Assembly (NCBI RefSeq): GCF_000307775.2
Contig: NZ_KK020676.1
Coordinates: 1,261,767-1,325,766, forward strand
DNA length: 64,000 nucleotides
Reading direction: 5' to 3'
Origin: Stutzerimonas stutzeri KOS6
GTDB lineage: Bacteria; Pseudomonadota; Gammaproteobacteria; Pseudomonadales; Pseudomonadaceae
Both the position numbers and the translations under genes were made by a program. Below the pieces are notes generated by a model that was given only the letters and a program-made list of their open reading frames with translations, did no database searches and was not told the DNA's origin. Positions 31,348 to 40,741 of the stretch are shown one piece after another (the stretch's first letter is position 1; the number at the start of each line of letters is the position of its first letter).

Positions 31348-32100
31348 CTAGCGACGTGGCGCCCGTGCCAGAGTGCCGGGCGTGGTGCCGAATTGCTGGC
31401 CAAAGGCGGCGATGAAGGCCGAGGTGGATTCGTAGCCGCAGGCCAGCGCCACGTCGGTGACCGGCTGGCCATGTTCCAGCAGGGGGAGGGCGCTGAGCAG
31501 GCGCAATCGCTGGCGCCAGGCGCGGAAGCTGAGGCCGGTGTCACGCTGGAACTGGCGCGTCAGGGTCTTCTCGGACACCTGCAGCCGCTCGCTCCATTGC
31601 GTCAGGCTGAGTGAAAGGTCGGGCTGCTCGTAAAGCGCCTCACAGACCTGGCGCAGCCGGGCATCGCCAGGCCAGGGCAGGGAATAGCCGATCGCCGGTG
31701 CGGCCCGCAACTGGTCCAGCAACACCGCCGCCAGGCGACCGTCGGCACCCCCTTCGTCGTACTCCACCGGCAGCGCGCCGAACGCGCGGATCAGCTCGCG
31801 CAGCAGCGGGCTGACGGCCAGCACCTGGCAATGCGCAGGTGCCCAGGCCACGGCACGCCGGTCGATGTACAGGCTGCGCATTTCGGTCTGTGGCGAGCTG
31901 ATCACCTCATGCAGCAGGCCCGGGGCAATCAAAATGGCGCGCTGTGGCGGGGCAAGGAACCGGCCGCTGTCGGTGTGCACGCGCAGCACGCCGCTGATGG
32001 CATAGGAGAGCTGTGCCCAGGGATGGCTGTGGCGCGGCGTGGTGGTGCGCTCGGGCAGTGATTCGCTGCGGGCGAACAGCGGGCGCGGCAATGTATCCAT
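31348..32100 (-). CDS. AraC-family transcriptional regulator
   Basis: This is a 250-residue regulator from ATG 32100 (MDTLPRPLFARSE); an in-frame ATG at 32148 would add 16 residues, and neither has a strong ribosome-binding site. The N-terminal cupin (RHSHPWAQLSYAISGVLRVH ... GLLHEV) is followed by two helix-turn-helix units (LSLTQWSERLQVSEKTLTRQ, then VTDVALACGYESTSAFIAAF). It is divergent from the bile-acid-symporter-family gene at 32238, which it probably controls. The architecture matches regulators that sense small organic ligands and flip adjacent transporter genes on. Confidence 0.9.
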   Translation of the reverse strand: MDTLPRPLFARSESLPERTTTPRHSHPWAQLSYAISGVLRVHTDSGRFLAPPQRAILIAPGLLHEVISSPQTEMRSLYIDRRAVAWAPAHCQVLAVSPLLRELIRAFGALPVEYDEGGADGRLAAVLLDQLRAAPAIGYSLPWPGDARLRQVCEALYEQPDLSLSLTQWSERLQVSEKTLTRQFQRDTGLSFRAWRQRLRLLSALPLLEHGQPVTDVALACGYESTSAFIAAFGQQFGTTPGTLARAPRR

Positions 32101-32237
32101 TGCCGGAACGCTGCGCTGGGCGAGCTGCCCATGTCCTTTTCGCGACATTTGTGTGGCCGATGGCGTTAGTCGGATAGTCGAGGCGACAGTAGACTCCCCC
32201 GCATGTCGTTGCAAGCCACTCGCAATCAGGAGCACAC

Positions 32238-33227
32238 ATGGCCAGACCCCGCCTGTTACCGGACAACTTCACGCTTGCCTTGCTTGGCGCGGTGGCCATT
32301 GCCACGCTGCTGCCGGCCCGCGGGCAGGGCGTGGTGGTGTTCGAATGGATCACCAATCTGGCCATCGGCCTGCTGTTCTTCATGCACGGCGCCAAGTTGT
32401 CGGGTAGTGCGATCCTCGCCGGCATGAGCCATTGGCGCCTGCACCTCCTGGTATTCAGCTGCACCTTCGTGCTGTTCCCGCTGCTCGGCCTGGCACTGCG
32501 TCCGTTGCTGACACCGATGATCGGCGCCGAACTGTACCTGGGCATGCTCTACCTCTGCGCCTTGCCAGCCACCGTGCAGTCGGCCATCGCCTTCACCTCC
32601 CTGGCGCGCGGCAACATCCCGGCGGCGGTATGCAGCGCGGCAGCCTCCAGCCTGATCGGCATCTTCCTCACGCCGCTGCTGGTGTTGCTGCTGATGGGCG
32701 CTCAGGGCGAAGGTGGATCGACGCTGGATGCCATCGGCAAGATCGTCGTGCAGTTGCTGCTGCCATTCATTGCCGGGCAGATCGCGCGACGCTGGATCGG
32801 CGACTGGGTGGCACGCAACAAGAGCTGGCTGAAGAACGTCGACCAGAGCTCGATCCTGCTGGTGGTCTACACCGCCTTCAGCCATGCGGTGGTCGAGGGG
32901 ATCTGGCATGAAGTGCCGCTGCCGCAGTTGCTTGGCCTGGTGCTGGCCTGCTGCCTGCTGCTGGCGCTGGCGTTGCTGATCATCTGGCTGCTCGCGCGCT
33001 GGCTGGGCTTCGAGCTGGAAGATCGCATCACCATTCTGTTCGCCGGCTCGAAGAAGAGTCTGGCCACCGGTATTCCGATGGCGCAGGTGCTGTTCGCCGG
33101 TGGCGCGCTGGGCACCCTGATCCTGCCGCTGATGCTGTTTCACCAGATTCAACTGATGGTTTGTGCGGTCATCGCGCAGCGCTACGCGTCACGCCCGGAA
33201 CTGGAGCCCGTGGTGAAGGCCAGCTGA
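32238..33227 (+). CDS. bile acid:sodium symporter family protein (SBF-like, DUF4137)
   Basis: This is a 329-residue membrane protein with about ten helices. Helix signatures include ITNLAIGLLFFMHGAKLSG, the unwound crossing segment LPATVQSAIAFTSLARGNIP, and late helix GSKKSLATGIPMAQVLF. This is the SBF-like branch of the bile acid/sodium symporter superfamily (YfeH-type), whose bacterial members carry organic anions, pantothenate-like compounds or unknown acids. AGGAG stands before ATG 32238. It is divergent from an AraC regulator, suggesting inducible expression. Confidence 0.88.
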   Translation: MARPRLLPDNFTLALLGAVAIATLLPARGQGVVVFEWITNLAIGLLFFMHGAKLSGSAILAGMSHWRLHLLVFSCTFVLFPLLGLALRPLLTPMIGAELYLGMLYLCALPATVQSAIAFTSLARGNIPAAVCSAAASSLIGIFLTPLLVLLLMGAQGEGGSTLDAIGKIVVQLLLPFIAGQIARRWIGDWVARNKSWLKNVDQSSILLVVYTAFSHAVVEGIWHEVPLPQLLGLVLACCLLLALALLIIWLLARWLGFELEDRITILFAGSKKSLATGIPMAQVLFAGGALGTLILPLMLFHQIQLMVCAVIAQRYASRPELEPVVKAS

Positions 33228-33345
33228 TTGTCGGCCAATACGCCGGCTATTCGTGACGTTAGAGCAAAGATGATTTGCCTGCTCCGCTCTGGGACGCTGT
33301 CTCTGCCGAGGTTAAGCTGCGCGCCATCGTGTTCGTGAGGTTTCC

Positions 33346-33936
33346 ATGAAAAAGATTCTGCTACTCAACGGCGGCAAGGCATTCGCCCACTCGGCTGGCC
33401 AATACAACGCCACCTTGCACCAGGCCGCCATCGAAACGCTGCGGGCGGCCGGCTTCGAGGTCAGGACCACCGAGATCGACGCGGGCTACGATGCCCAGGA
33501 AGAAGTCGAGAAGATTCTCTGGGCCGACGCGCTGATCTATCAGATGCCCGGCTGGTGGATGGGTGCGCCCTGGACGGTGAAGAAGTACCTCGATGAGGTA
33601 TTCACGGTCGGCCACGGCAGCCTCTATGCCAACGATGGCCGTACCCGTTCCGATGCCTCGCAGAAGTACGGCAGCGGTGGCCTCCTGCAGGGCAAGCGCT
33701 ACATGATTTCCGCGACCTGGAACGCGCCGCAGCAGGCTTTCGACGACCCCAGCGACTTCTTCGCCGGCAAGGGCGTGGACGCGGTCTACCTGCCCTTCCA
33801 CAAGGCCAACGAGTTTCTCGGCATGCAGGGCCTGCCGACCTTCCTCTGCGTCGACGTGATGAAGCGGCCGCAGATCGAGGCGGATGTCGAACGCTATCGC
33901 CGGCATCTGGGCGAGGTGTTCGGCTTCAGCGTCTGA
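33346..33936 (+). CDS. mdaB: NAD(P)H quinone oxidoreductase, MdaB-like
   Basis: This is a 196-residue flavodoxin-fold protein, the length of E. coli MdaB (193). Motifs are the FAD-binding loop LLNGGKAFAHSAGQYNATL, the segment IYQMPGWWMGAPWTVKKYLD and the late MQGLPTFLCVDVMK. It carries out two-electron reduction of quinones with NADPH, limiting radical formation; it is cytoplasmic. It is a single gene ending at a strong bidirectional terminator shared with the pnt operon. Confidence 0.9.
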   Translation: MKKILLLNGGKAFAHSAGQYNATLHQAAIETLRAAGFEVRTTEIDAGYDAQEEVEKILWADALIYQMPGWWMGAPWTVKKYLDEVFTVGHGSLYANDGRTRSDASQKYGSGGLLQGKRYMISATWNAPQQAFDDPSDFFAGKGVDAVYLPFHKANEFLGMQGLPTFLCVDVMKRPQIEADVERYRRHLGEVFGFSV

Positions 33937-33952
33937 CCTTCGACAGGCAAAG

Positions 33953-33988
33953 AAAAACCCCTCGCGGCGTGGGCCGGGAGGGGTTTTT
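33953..33988. terminator. bidirectional terminator between mdaB and pntB
   Basis: An 11-bp stem AAAAACCCCTC / GAGGGGTTTTT has an A-run on the left and a T-run on the right, so it can stop mdaB (plus) and pntB (minus) transcripts. Confidence 0.85.
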
Positions 33989-34006
33989 CGTTTCAGCGCG
34001 AGGCGA

Positions 34007-35443
34007 TCATTCCACGGCCTTGACCATGTCCTCGACCACTTTCTTCGCGTCGCCGAAGACCATCATGGTCTTGTCCATGTAGAACAGCTCGTTGTCCAGG
34101 CCGGCATAGCCGCTGGCCATGGAGCGCTTGTTGACGATGACCGTCTTGGCCTTGTACGCCTCGAGGATCGGCATGCCGGCGATCGGCGACTTGGGGTCGT
34201 TCTTCGCCGCCGGGTTGACCACGTCGTTGGCGCCGAGCACCAGCACCACGTCGGCCTGGCCGAACTCGGAGTTGATGTCCTCCATCTCGAAGACCTGCTC
34301 GTAGGGCACCTCGGCTTCGGCCAGCAGCACGTTCATGTGCCCCGGCATGCGGCCGGCGACCGGGTGAATCGCGTACTTCACGGTGACGCCCATGTGCGTC
34401 AGCTTCTCGGCTAGTTCCATCAGCGCGTGCTGCGCGCGGGCCACGGCCAGACCGTAGCCGGGCACGATGATCACGGTGTCGGCGTTGGTCAGCAGGAAGG
34501 CGGCGTCGTCGGCCGAACCGGACTTCACGTTGCGTTCCAGCTGCGCGCCGGCCGGGCCGCCGGCATCCGCGTCGGCGCCGAAGCCGCCGAGGATCACGTT
34601 GAAGAACGAGCGGTTCATCGCCTTGCACATGATGTACGAGAGGATCGCGCCGCTCGAGCCGACCAGCGAGCCGGCGATGATCAGCATCGAGTTGTTCAGC
34701 GAGAAGCCGATACCGGCGGCCGCCCAGCCCGAGTAGCTGTTGAGCATGGACACCACAACCGGCATGTCGGCGCCGCCGATGGGGATGATGATCAGCACGC
34801 CGATGACGAAGGCCAGCGCCACCAGGATGGCGAAGGCGGTCAGGTTGCCGGTGAAGGTGTAGACCAGGCCCAGGCCGATGATCGCCAGGCCCACGGCCAG
34901 GTTGATCATGTGCTGGCCCTTGAACACCACCGGTGCGCCCTGGAACAGGCGGAACTTGTACTTGCCCGAGAGCTTGCCGAAGGCGATCACCGAACCGGAG
35001 AAGGTGATGGCGCCGATGGCCGCGCCGAGGAACAGCTCCAGGCGGTTGCCCGCCGGAATGGCGTAACCGATGTGTTCGACGATGCCCAGCGACTGCGGCT
35101 CGACCACCGCGGCGATGGCGATGAATACCGCGGCCAGGCCGATCATGCTGTGCATGAAGGCGACCAGCTCGGGCATCTTGGTCATCTCGACGCGCTTGGC
35201 CATGACGGTACCGACGCTGCCGCCGATCAGCAGGCCGACGATCACGTAGCCGATGCCGGCGGTGGCCAGCTCGCTGCCGAGCTTGAAGATCAGGCCGACC
35301 GTGGTGAGCACGGCCAGGCCCATGCCGATCATGCCGAACAGGTTGCCGCGGCGTGACGTGGTGGGGTGGGAAAGGCCCTTCAGTGCCTGGATGAAGCACA
35401 CCGAGGCGACCAGATAGAGCAGGGTGATCAGGTTCATGCTCAT
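34007..35443 (-). CDS. pntB: NAD(P) transhydrogenase subunit beta
   Basis: This is a 478-residue subunit of the inner-membrane proton-translocating transhydrogenase, which makes NADPH from NADH using the proton gradient. The N-terminal half has about nine transmembrane helices (MNLITLLYLVASVCFIQALK onward); the C-terminal half is domain III, the NADP-binding fold, with VIIVPGYGLAVARAQHALME and VLVLGANDVVNPAAK. It is the last gene of pntAA-pntAB-pntB, starting 3 bases after pntAB. Confidence 0.96.
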   Translation of the reverse strand: MSMNLITLLYLVASVCFIQALKGLSHPTTSRRGNLFGMIGMGLAVLTTVGLIFKLGSELATAGIGYVIVGLLIGGSVGTVMAKRVEMTKMPELVAFMHSMIGLAAVFIAIAAVVEPQSLGIVEHIGYAIPAGNRLELFLGAAIGAITFSGSVIAFGKLSGKYKFRLFQGAPVVFKGQHMINLAVGLAIIGLGLVYTFTGNLTAFAILVALAFVIGVLIIIPIGGADMPVVVSMLNSYSGWAAAGIGFSLNNSMLIIAGSLVGSSGAILSYIMCKAMNRSFFNVILGGFGADADAGGPAGAQLERNVKSGSADDAAFLLTNADTVIIVPGYGLAVARAQHALMELAEKLTHMGVTVKYAIHPVAGRMPGHMNVLLAEAEVPYEQVFEMEDINSEFGQADVVLVLGANDVVNPAAKNDPKSPIAGMPILEAYKAKTVIVNKRSMASGYAGLDNELFYMDKTMMVFGDAKKVVEDMVKAVE

Positions 35444-35446
35444 GGC

Positions 35447-35764
35447 TTACTTGCCCTCCGCCTTGGCCGCGCTGCGGTCCTTCTTCTTGAACATTTCCAG
35501 CATGCGGCGGGTGACCAGGAAGCCCCCGAACACGTTGACCGCGGCCAGCGCCACGGCCAGGGTGCCCATGGCCTTGCCCAGCGGGGTAACGGTGAGCGCG
35601 GCGGCCAGCATGGCGCCGACGATGACGATCGCCGAGATCGCGTTGGTGACCGCCATCAGCGGCGTGTGCAGGGCCGGGGTGACGTTCCAGACCACGTGGT
35701 AACCGACGTAGATCGCCAGCACGAAGATGATCAGGTTGTAGATGCCGTCCGAAATCAGATCCAT
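35447..35764 (-). CDS. pntAB: NAD(P) transhydrogenase subunit alpha, membrane part
   Basis: This is a 105-residue protein with three or four transmembrane helices ([60 protein letters not shown]). It is the membrane portion of the alpha subunit, encoded separately from the NAD-binding portion as in Pseudomonas and Rhodospirillum, while E. coli has them fused. It stands 13 bases after pntAA and 3 before pntB. Confidence 0.95.
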   Translation of the reverse strand: MDLISDGIYNLIIFVLAIYVGYHVVWNVTPALHTPLMAVTNAISAIVIVGAMLAAALTVTPLGKAMGTLAVALAAVNVFGGFLVTRRMLEMFKKKDRSAAKAEGK

Positions 35765-35777
35765 GTTCGCGTCTCCC

Positions 35778-36899
35778 TTAACCGTTGGTCCGCACGACCT
35801 GGCCGTCGCGGCACATCAGGCACGCGGCGACGATGTCGTCTTCGAGGTTGAGCTGGAACTGGCCGTCCTTGTCGATGACCAGCTTGAGGAAATCCAGCAG
35901 GTTGCGGGCGTACAGCGCAGAGGCGTCCGCCGGCACCAGCGTCGCCAGGTTGGCGTGGCCGACGATGGTCACACCGTGGCGCACCACCACCTGATCGATC
36001 TCGGTCAACGGGCAATTGCCGCCGTGGCCGGCGGCCAGGTCGACGATCACCGAGCCGGGCTTCATCTGCTCGACAGTGGCTTCGTGGAGCAGCGTCGGCG
36101 CCTTGCGGCCCGGGATCAGCGCGGTGGTGATGACGATGTCCGACTGCAGCGCACGCTGGTGCACCGCCTGCGCCTGACGCGCCATCCACGAGGCCGGCAT
36201 CGGCCGCGCATAGCCGCCGACACCTTCGGCGCATTCGCGCTCCTCGTCGGTCTCCAGCGGCACGTCGACGAACTTGGCGCCGAGCGATTCGATCTGCTCC
36301 TTCACTGCCGGGCGCACGTCCGAAGCCTCGACCACTGCGCCCAGGCGCTTGGCCGTGGCGATGGCCTGCAGCCCGGCGACACCGGCACCGAGGATCAGTA
36401 CGCGTGCGGCCTTCACCGTACCGGCGGCGGTCATCAGCATCGGCATGAAGCGCGGGTAGTGATGGGCACCGACCAGCACCGCCTTGTAGCCGGCGATGTT
36501 GGCCTGCGACGACAACACGTCCAGGTTCTGCGCACGGGACGTACGCGGCGCGGCTTCCAGGGCGAAGGCGGTGATGCCGCGTTCGGCCATGCGCGCGATA
36601 CAGGCGTTGTCGAACGGGTTGAGCATGCCCAGCAGCACACTGCCGGACTGCATCTGCGCCAGTTCGCCATCGTCCGGCGCATTGACCTTCAGCACCAGCT
36701 CGGCGGCAAAGGCCGCGGCCGCATCGCCGATGGTTGCGCCGACCGCTTCATAGGCGCTGTCCGGCACGCTGGAAAGCAACCCGGCGCCGCTTTGCAGCGT
36801 CACCCGGTGCCCTTGGCCGATCAGCTTCTTGACGGTTTCCGGGGTCGCGGCGACGCGCGTCTCCCCGGAGTGGGTTTCGAGAGGAACACCGATGTGCAT
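35778..36899 (-). CDS. pntAA: NAD(P) transhydrogenase subunit alpha, NAD-binding part
   Basis: This is a 373-residue soluble domain I protein. It opens [20 protein letters not shown], and contains the NAD motif [22 protein letters not shown] split over two lines of the Rossmann fold and the hydride-transfer region [17 protein letters not shown]. It works with PntAB and PntB. The 517-base gap upstream (36900-37416), shared with the divergent gspE gene, holds the pnt leader hairpin at 36963 and a dyad at 37333; no gene is visible there. Confidence 0.95.
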   Translation of the reverse strand: MHIGVPLETHSGETRVAATPETVKKLIGQGHRVTLQSGAGLLSSVPDSAYEAVGATIGDAAAAFAAELVLKVNAPDDGELAQMQSGSVLLGMLNPFDNACIARMAERGITAFALEAAPRTSRAQNLDVLSSQANIAGYKAVLVGAHHYPRFMPMLMTAAGTVKAARVLILGAGVAGLQAIATAKRLGAVVEASDVRPAVKEQIESLGAKFVDVPLETDEERECAEGVGGYARPMPASWMARQAQAVHQRALQSDIVITTALIPGRKAPTLLHEATVEQMKPGSVIVDLAAGHGGNCPLTEIDQVVVRHGVTIVGHANLATLVPADASALYARNLLDFLKLVIDKDGQFQLNLEDDIVAACLMCRDGQVVRTNG

Positions 36900-36962
36900 T
36901 GTTGTTGTTCTCCTGCGTGATCATGACCAGTGCTGCGGCGAGCCGCGCACCATGTGCTTTCA

Positions 36963-36987
36963 CCCGTCCGCTGCTCTGGCGGACGGG
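36963..36987 (-). other. hairpin in the pntAA leader
   Basis: A 9-bp perfect stem, CCCGTCCGC / GCGGACGGG with loop TGCTCTG, lies 64 bases upstream of the pntAA start. It lacks a T-run, so it is more likely an mRNA leader structure than a terminator. Confidence 0.35.
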
Positions 36988-37332
36988 GTTGGAATCGGTG
37001 AAGCAGGCCCGGCATCGACAAAAAACGATGGCCCGGCGCGGCATTCTGCAAGCCTTGGAAAAATCAAACAACTGTTTCAATCAAGCGATTGTATTTGACG
37101 CGCCAGTCGCATGATGACTGCCTGTTTTCCGGCCTTCGCTGCAGATTGCGCCCCGTTTGACACTGCCTGCGACAGCTTGTCCGCGCCGGGCGCACGACGC
37201 GTCCGCATCATGAATGACGCACCATTGACGCGGTATTCGTCAGCGGTGCCGGGCATATTCGACCTTGGTGCCGAATTCGGGAGGCTCCTGCTGGAAATAA
37301 GCCTGCGCGTTGAATGTCATCCAATCCTTGTA

Positions 37333-37353
37333 GTCCAACTAGCCTGGTTGGAC
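37333..37353. promoter_or_regulatory. dyad upstream of gspE
   Basis: GTCCAAC-TAGCCTG-GTTGGAC is a perfect 7-bp inverted repeat 64 bases before the gspE start. It does not match the las/rhl box well; the binding protein is unknown. Confidence 0.35.
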
Positions 37354-37416
37354 CCGTCTGGAGTGTTTCGAACGCAGTGACATCGGGTCGCTGCGTATCG
37401 CCGGTGGAACTGCACG

Positions 37417-38931
37417 ATGCCCGAACTCGATGTGACCGACATCTCCCCGCTGCTCGAACGGCCGGCCCAGCGGCGCCTGCCGTTCGCCTTTGCGCGGCGC
37501 CACGGCGTGATCCTGCTGGAGCGAGGTGGCGAGCTGCGCCTCGGCCTGCGCGAGGACGCCGCGCTGACCGCGGTTCAGGAGGCGCAGCGGGTGGTCGGCA
37601 TGCGCCTGCCGATGCAGTGGCTGCCGCAGGCGGATTTCGATCAGGCGCTCGCTGCGGCCTACCAGCACGACTCTTCCGCGGCGATGCTTATGGTCGAGGG
37701 GCTGGGCAACGATCTTGATCTGGCCAGCCTGGCCGACCAGATCCAGGAAACCGAGGACCTGCTGGAGCAGGAGGACGATGCGCCGATCATCCGCCTGATC
37801 AACGCCATTCTCGGCGAGGCGATTGCCGAGAACGCCTCGGATATCCATATCGAAACCTTCGAGAAGCGCCTGGTGATTCGCTTCCGCGTCGACGGCATCC
37901 TCCGCGAAGTGGTGCAGCCCAAGCGCGAACTGGCGGCGCTGCTGGTGTCGCGGATCAAGGTCATGGCCAAGCTGGACATCGCCGAGAAGCGCATCCCGCA
38001 GGACGGGCGCATCTCGCTGCGGGTCGGCGGTCGGGAGGTCGATATCCGCGTCTCCACGCTGCCCTCGGCCAACGGCGAGCGGGTCGTGTTGCGCCTGCTC
38101 GACAAGCAGGCCGGGCGCCTGACCCTGCGCCATCTGGGCATGAACGAGCAGGACCGTGACCACCTGGAGCAGGCGGTCAGGAAGCCGCACGGCATCATCC
38201 TGGTCACCGGCCCCACCGGTTCGGGCAAGACCACCACCCTGTACGCCGCGCTGACCACCCTCAACGACCGCACGCGCAACATCCTCACCGTCGAGGACCC
38301 CATCGAGTACCACCTCGAGGGCATCGGCCAGACCCAGGTCAACACCAAGGTCGACATGACATTCGCCCGTGGCCTGCGCGCCATCCTGCGCCAGGACCCG
38401 GACGTGGTGATGGTCGGCGAGATCCGCGACCAGGAAACCGCCGACATGGCGGTGCAGGCCTCGCTGACCGGCCATCTGGTGCTCTCCACGCTGCACACCA
38501 ACAGCGCCATCGGCGCCGTCACGCGGCTGGTGGACATGGGCGTCGAGCCGTTCCTGATCTCCTCGTCGCTGCTCGGCGTGCTGGCCCAGCGCCTCGTGCG
38601 GGTGCTGTGTAATGACTGCAAGCGCGCCTACGTCGCCGATGCCGCCGAGTGCGAATTGCTCGGCGTCAGCCCGGCCGACGCGCCGCCGCTGTACCACGCC
38701 GAGGGCTGTGAGCAGTGTCGCGGCCTCGGTTACCGCGGGCGTACCGGCATCTACGAGCTGGTGCTGTTCGACGACGTCCTGCGCAGCATGGTGCATACCC
38801 GTGCCAGCGAGCAGGCGATGCTGCGCCACGCCCGCGAGCTGGGCCCGAGCATCCGCGAAGACGGCCTGCGCAAGGTGCGCGAGGGCGTGACCACCATCGA
38901 GGAAGTGCTGCGGGTGACGCGTGAGGAGTGA
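37417..38931 (+). CDS. gspE: type II secretion ATPase GspE
   Basis: This is a 504-residue hexameric ATPase that powers pseudopilus assembly at the inner membrane (XcpR in P. aeruginosa). It has an N-terminal GspL-binding region (residues about 1-100), Walker [15 protein letters not shown], the Asp box [12 protein letters not shown] with Walker [14 protein letters not shown], a His box LSTLHTNSA, and the zinc-binding CNDC ... CEQC module typical of GspE. It starts the gspE-M operon, divergent from pnt. There is no gspC or gspD beside it, unlike the xcpPQ layout of P. aeruginosa. Confidence 0.95.
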   Translation: MPELDVTDISPLLERPAQRRLPFAFARRHGVILLERGGELRLGLREDAALTAVQEAQRVVGMRLPMQWLPQADFDQALAAAYQHDSSAAMLMVEGLGNDLDLASLADQIQETEDLLEQEDDAPIIRLINAILGEAIAENASDIHIETFEKRLVIRFRVDGILREVVQPKRELAALLVSRIKVMAKLDIAEKRIPQDGRISLRVGGREVDIRVSTLPSANGERVVLRLLDKQAGRLTLRHLGMNEQDRDHLEQAVRKPHGIILVTGPTGSGKTTTLYAALTTLNDRTRNILTVEDPIEYHLEGIGQTQVNTKVDMTFARGLRAILRQDPDVVMVGEIRDQETADMAVQASLTGHLVLSTLHTNSAIGAVTRLVDMGVEPFLISSSLLGVLAQRLVRVLCNDCKRAYVADAAECELLGVSPADAPPLYHAEGCEQCRGLGYRGRTGIYELVLFDDVLRSMVHTRASEQAMLRHARELGPSIREDGLRKVREGVTTIEEVLRVTREE

Positions 38932-38997
38932 GGGATGAGGTTGTTTCCGGCTCTGGGTAGGTATCTGCAGCCTGGTCGGCGCTGCACGGTGAGGCCG

Positions 38998-39059
38998 TTC
39001 GCGGCCAAGGCCGTTGCCACGGGTGTGCGCTGCCTGTGTGGGAGCGGTCTCGACCGCGG
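38998..39059. repeat. inverted REP pair (REPIN) between gspE and gspF
   Basis: GTGGGAGCGGTCTCGACCGC (39038-39057), with a GCGGTC/GACCGC stem, matches the Pseudomonas REP consensus. A second, degenerate copy in the opposite direction (TTCGCGGCCAAGGCCGTTGC, from 38998) lies 17 bases to the left, so the two form a REPIN. It fills most of the 152-base gap inside the secretion operon, where all other gaps are under 6 bases. Confidence 0.65.
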
Positions 39060-39083
39060 ATCGCCCGTGTTGGAGATCGCCTG

Positions 39084-40298
39084 ATGGCTGCCTTCGAATA
39101 CCTTGCCCTCGACCCGCGAGGGCGCGAGCAGAAAGGCCTGATCGAGGCCGACAGCCCGCGCCAGGCGCGTCAGTTGCTGCGCGAAAAGCAGTGGGCGCCG
39201 CTGGAAGTGAAGCAGGCCAAGTCCAGGGAAGATGTCAGCCGTGGCGGCCTGAGTTTCGGCCGCGGCCTGTCGGCGCGCGATCTGGCATTGGTCACCCGGC
39301 AGCTGGCGACGCTGGTGCAGGCCGCGCTGCCCATCGAGGAAGCCCTGCGCGCGGCGGCGGCGCAATCCACCTCGGCGAAGATCAAGTCGATGCTGCTGGC
39401 CGTGCGTGCGCGGGTGATGGAGGGCCACAGCCTGGCCGCGGCGCTGCGCGAATATCCGTCGGCGTTTCCCGAGCTCTATCGCGCCACCGTGGCAGCCGGC
39501 GAGCACGCCGGTCACCTGGGGCTGGTGCTCGACCAGCTTGCCGACTACACCGACCAGCGCCAGCAGTCGCGGCAGAAGATCCAGCTGGCGCTGCTCTACC
39601 CGCTGATCCTGATGATCGCCTCGCTGGCCATCGTCGTGCTGCTGCTCGGCTACGTGGTGCCGGACGTGGTCAAGGTCTTCGTCAATACCGGCCAGGAGTT
39701 GCCCGCGTTGACCCGCGGCTTGATCGCTACTAGCGACGTGGTGAAGAACTGGGGCTGGCTGATCGTGCTCGGCCTCGTCGGCGCGGTGCTGGCCATGCGT
39801 GCGGCCCTGCGCGACCCGGCGCTGCGCCTGCGCTGGCATGCGTTCATTCTGCGGATACCGCTGATCGGTCGACTGACCCGGGCGACCAACACCGCGCGCT
39901 TCGCCTCGACCCTGGCGATCCTCACCAAGAGCGGCGTGCCGCTGGTGGAGGCGCTGTCCATCGCCGCCGCGGTGATCGCCAATCTGCGCATCCGCGAGCG
40001 GGTGGTCGAGGCGGCGCAGAAGGTGCGCGAAGGCAGCAGCCTGACCCGCGCGCTGGAGGCCACCGGCGAGTTCCCGCCGATGATGCTGCACATGATCGCC
40101 AGCGGCGAGAAATCCGGTGAACTGGATCAGATGCTGGCACGTACCGCGCGCAACCAGGAGAACGACCTCGCCGCTCAGGTGTCTCTGCTGGTCGGCCTGT
40201 TCGAACCGTTCATGCTGGTGTTCATGGGGGCGGTGGTGCTGGTCATCGTGCTGGCGATCCTGATGCCGATCCTCTCTCTCAACCAACTGGTGGGGTAA
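39084..40298 (+). CDS. gspF: type II secretion inner membrane protein GspF
   Basis: This is a 404-residue protein from ATG 39084 (MAAFEYLALDPRGREQKGLI), with TTGGAG upstream; the in-frame ATG at 39036 lies in the REP element. Two GspF repeats are present (LVTRQLATLVQAALPIEEAL and ASTLAILTKSGVPLVEALSI), with three transmembrane helices (around IQLALLYPLILMIASLAIVV, the middle VLGLVGAVLAM and the C-terminal LVFMGAVVLVIVLAILM). It forms the platform that couples GspE to pseudopilus growth. Confidence 0.95.
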   Translation: MAAFEYLALDPRGREQKGLIEADSPRQARQLLREKQWAPLEVKQAKSREDVSRGGLSFGRGLSARDLALVTRQLATLVQAALPIEEALRAAAAQSTSAKIKSMLLAVRARVMEGHSLAAALREYPSAFPELYRATVAAGEHAGHLGLVLDQLADYTDQRQQSRQKIQLALLYPLILMIASLAIVVLLLGYVVPDVVKVFVNTGQELPALTRGLIATSDVVKNWGWLIVLGLVGAVLAMRAALRDPALRLRWHAFILRIPLIGRLTRATNTARFASTLAILTKSGVPLVEALSIAAAVIANLRIRERVVEAAQKVREGSSLTRALEATGEFPPMMLHMIASGEKSGELDQMLARTARNQENDLAAQVSLLVGLFEPFMLVFMGAVVLVIVLAILMPILSLNQLVG

Positions 40299-40303
40299 CG
40301 ACA

Positions 40304-40738
40304 ATGAAGTTGCAACGACGCACGCAAGGGGGCTTCACCCTCATCGAAATCATGGTGGTGGTGGTCATCCTCGGCATCCTCGCCGCGCTGGTGGTGCCGC
40401 AGGTGATGAGCCGCCCGGATCAGGCCAAGGTCACCGTGGCCAAGGGCGACATCAAGGCCGTCGCCGCCGCGCTGGACATGTACAAGCTGGACAACTTCGC
40501 CTACCCGAGCACCCAGCAGGGTCTGGATGCGCTGGTGCAGAAGCCCTCGGGCAATCCGCAACCGAAGAACTGGAACCGCGACGGCTATCTCAAGCGCTTG
40601 CCGAAGGACCCCTGGGGCAACGATTACCAGTACCTGTCGCCAGGCACCCAGGGCCAGTTCGACCTGTACTCCTTCGGCGCCGACGGCAAGCCGGGCGGCA
40701 GCGACCTCAACGCCGACATCGGTAACTGGGACCTGTAA
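40304..40738 (+). CDS. gspG: type II secretion major pseudopilin GspG
   Basis: This is a 144-residue major pseudopilin. The prepilin peptidase site is QGG/FTLIEIMVV, with cleavage after Gly10 and Glu at +5. The C-terminal loop YSFGADGKPGGSDLNADIGN carries the Asp residues of the GspG calcium site. It polymerises into the periplasmic pseudopilus. It starts 5 bases after gspF. Confidence 0.96.
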   Translation: MKLQRRTQGGFTLIEIMVVVVILGILAALVVPQVMSRPDQAKVTVAKGDIKAVAAALDMYKLDNFAYPSTQQGLDALVQKPSGNPQPKNWNRDGYLKRLPKDPWGNDYQYLSPGTQGQFDLYSFGADGKPGGSDLNADIGNWDL

Positions 40739-40741
40739 TCG

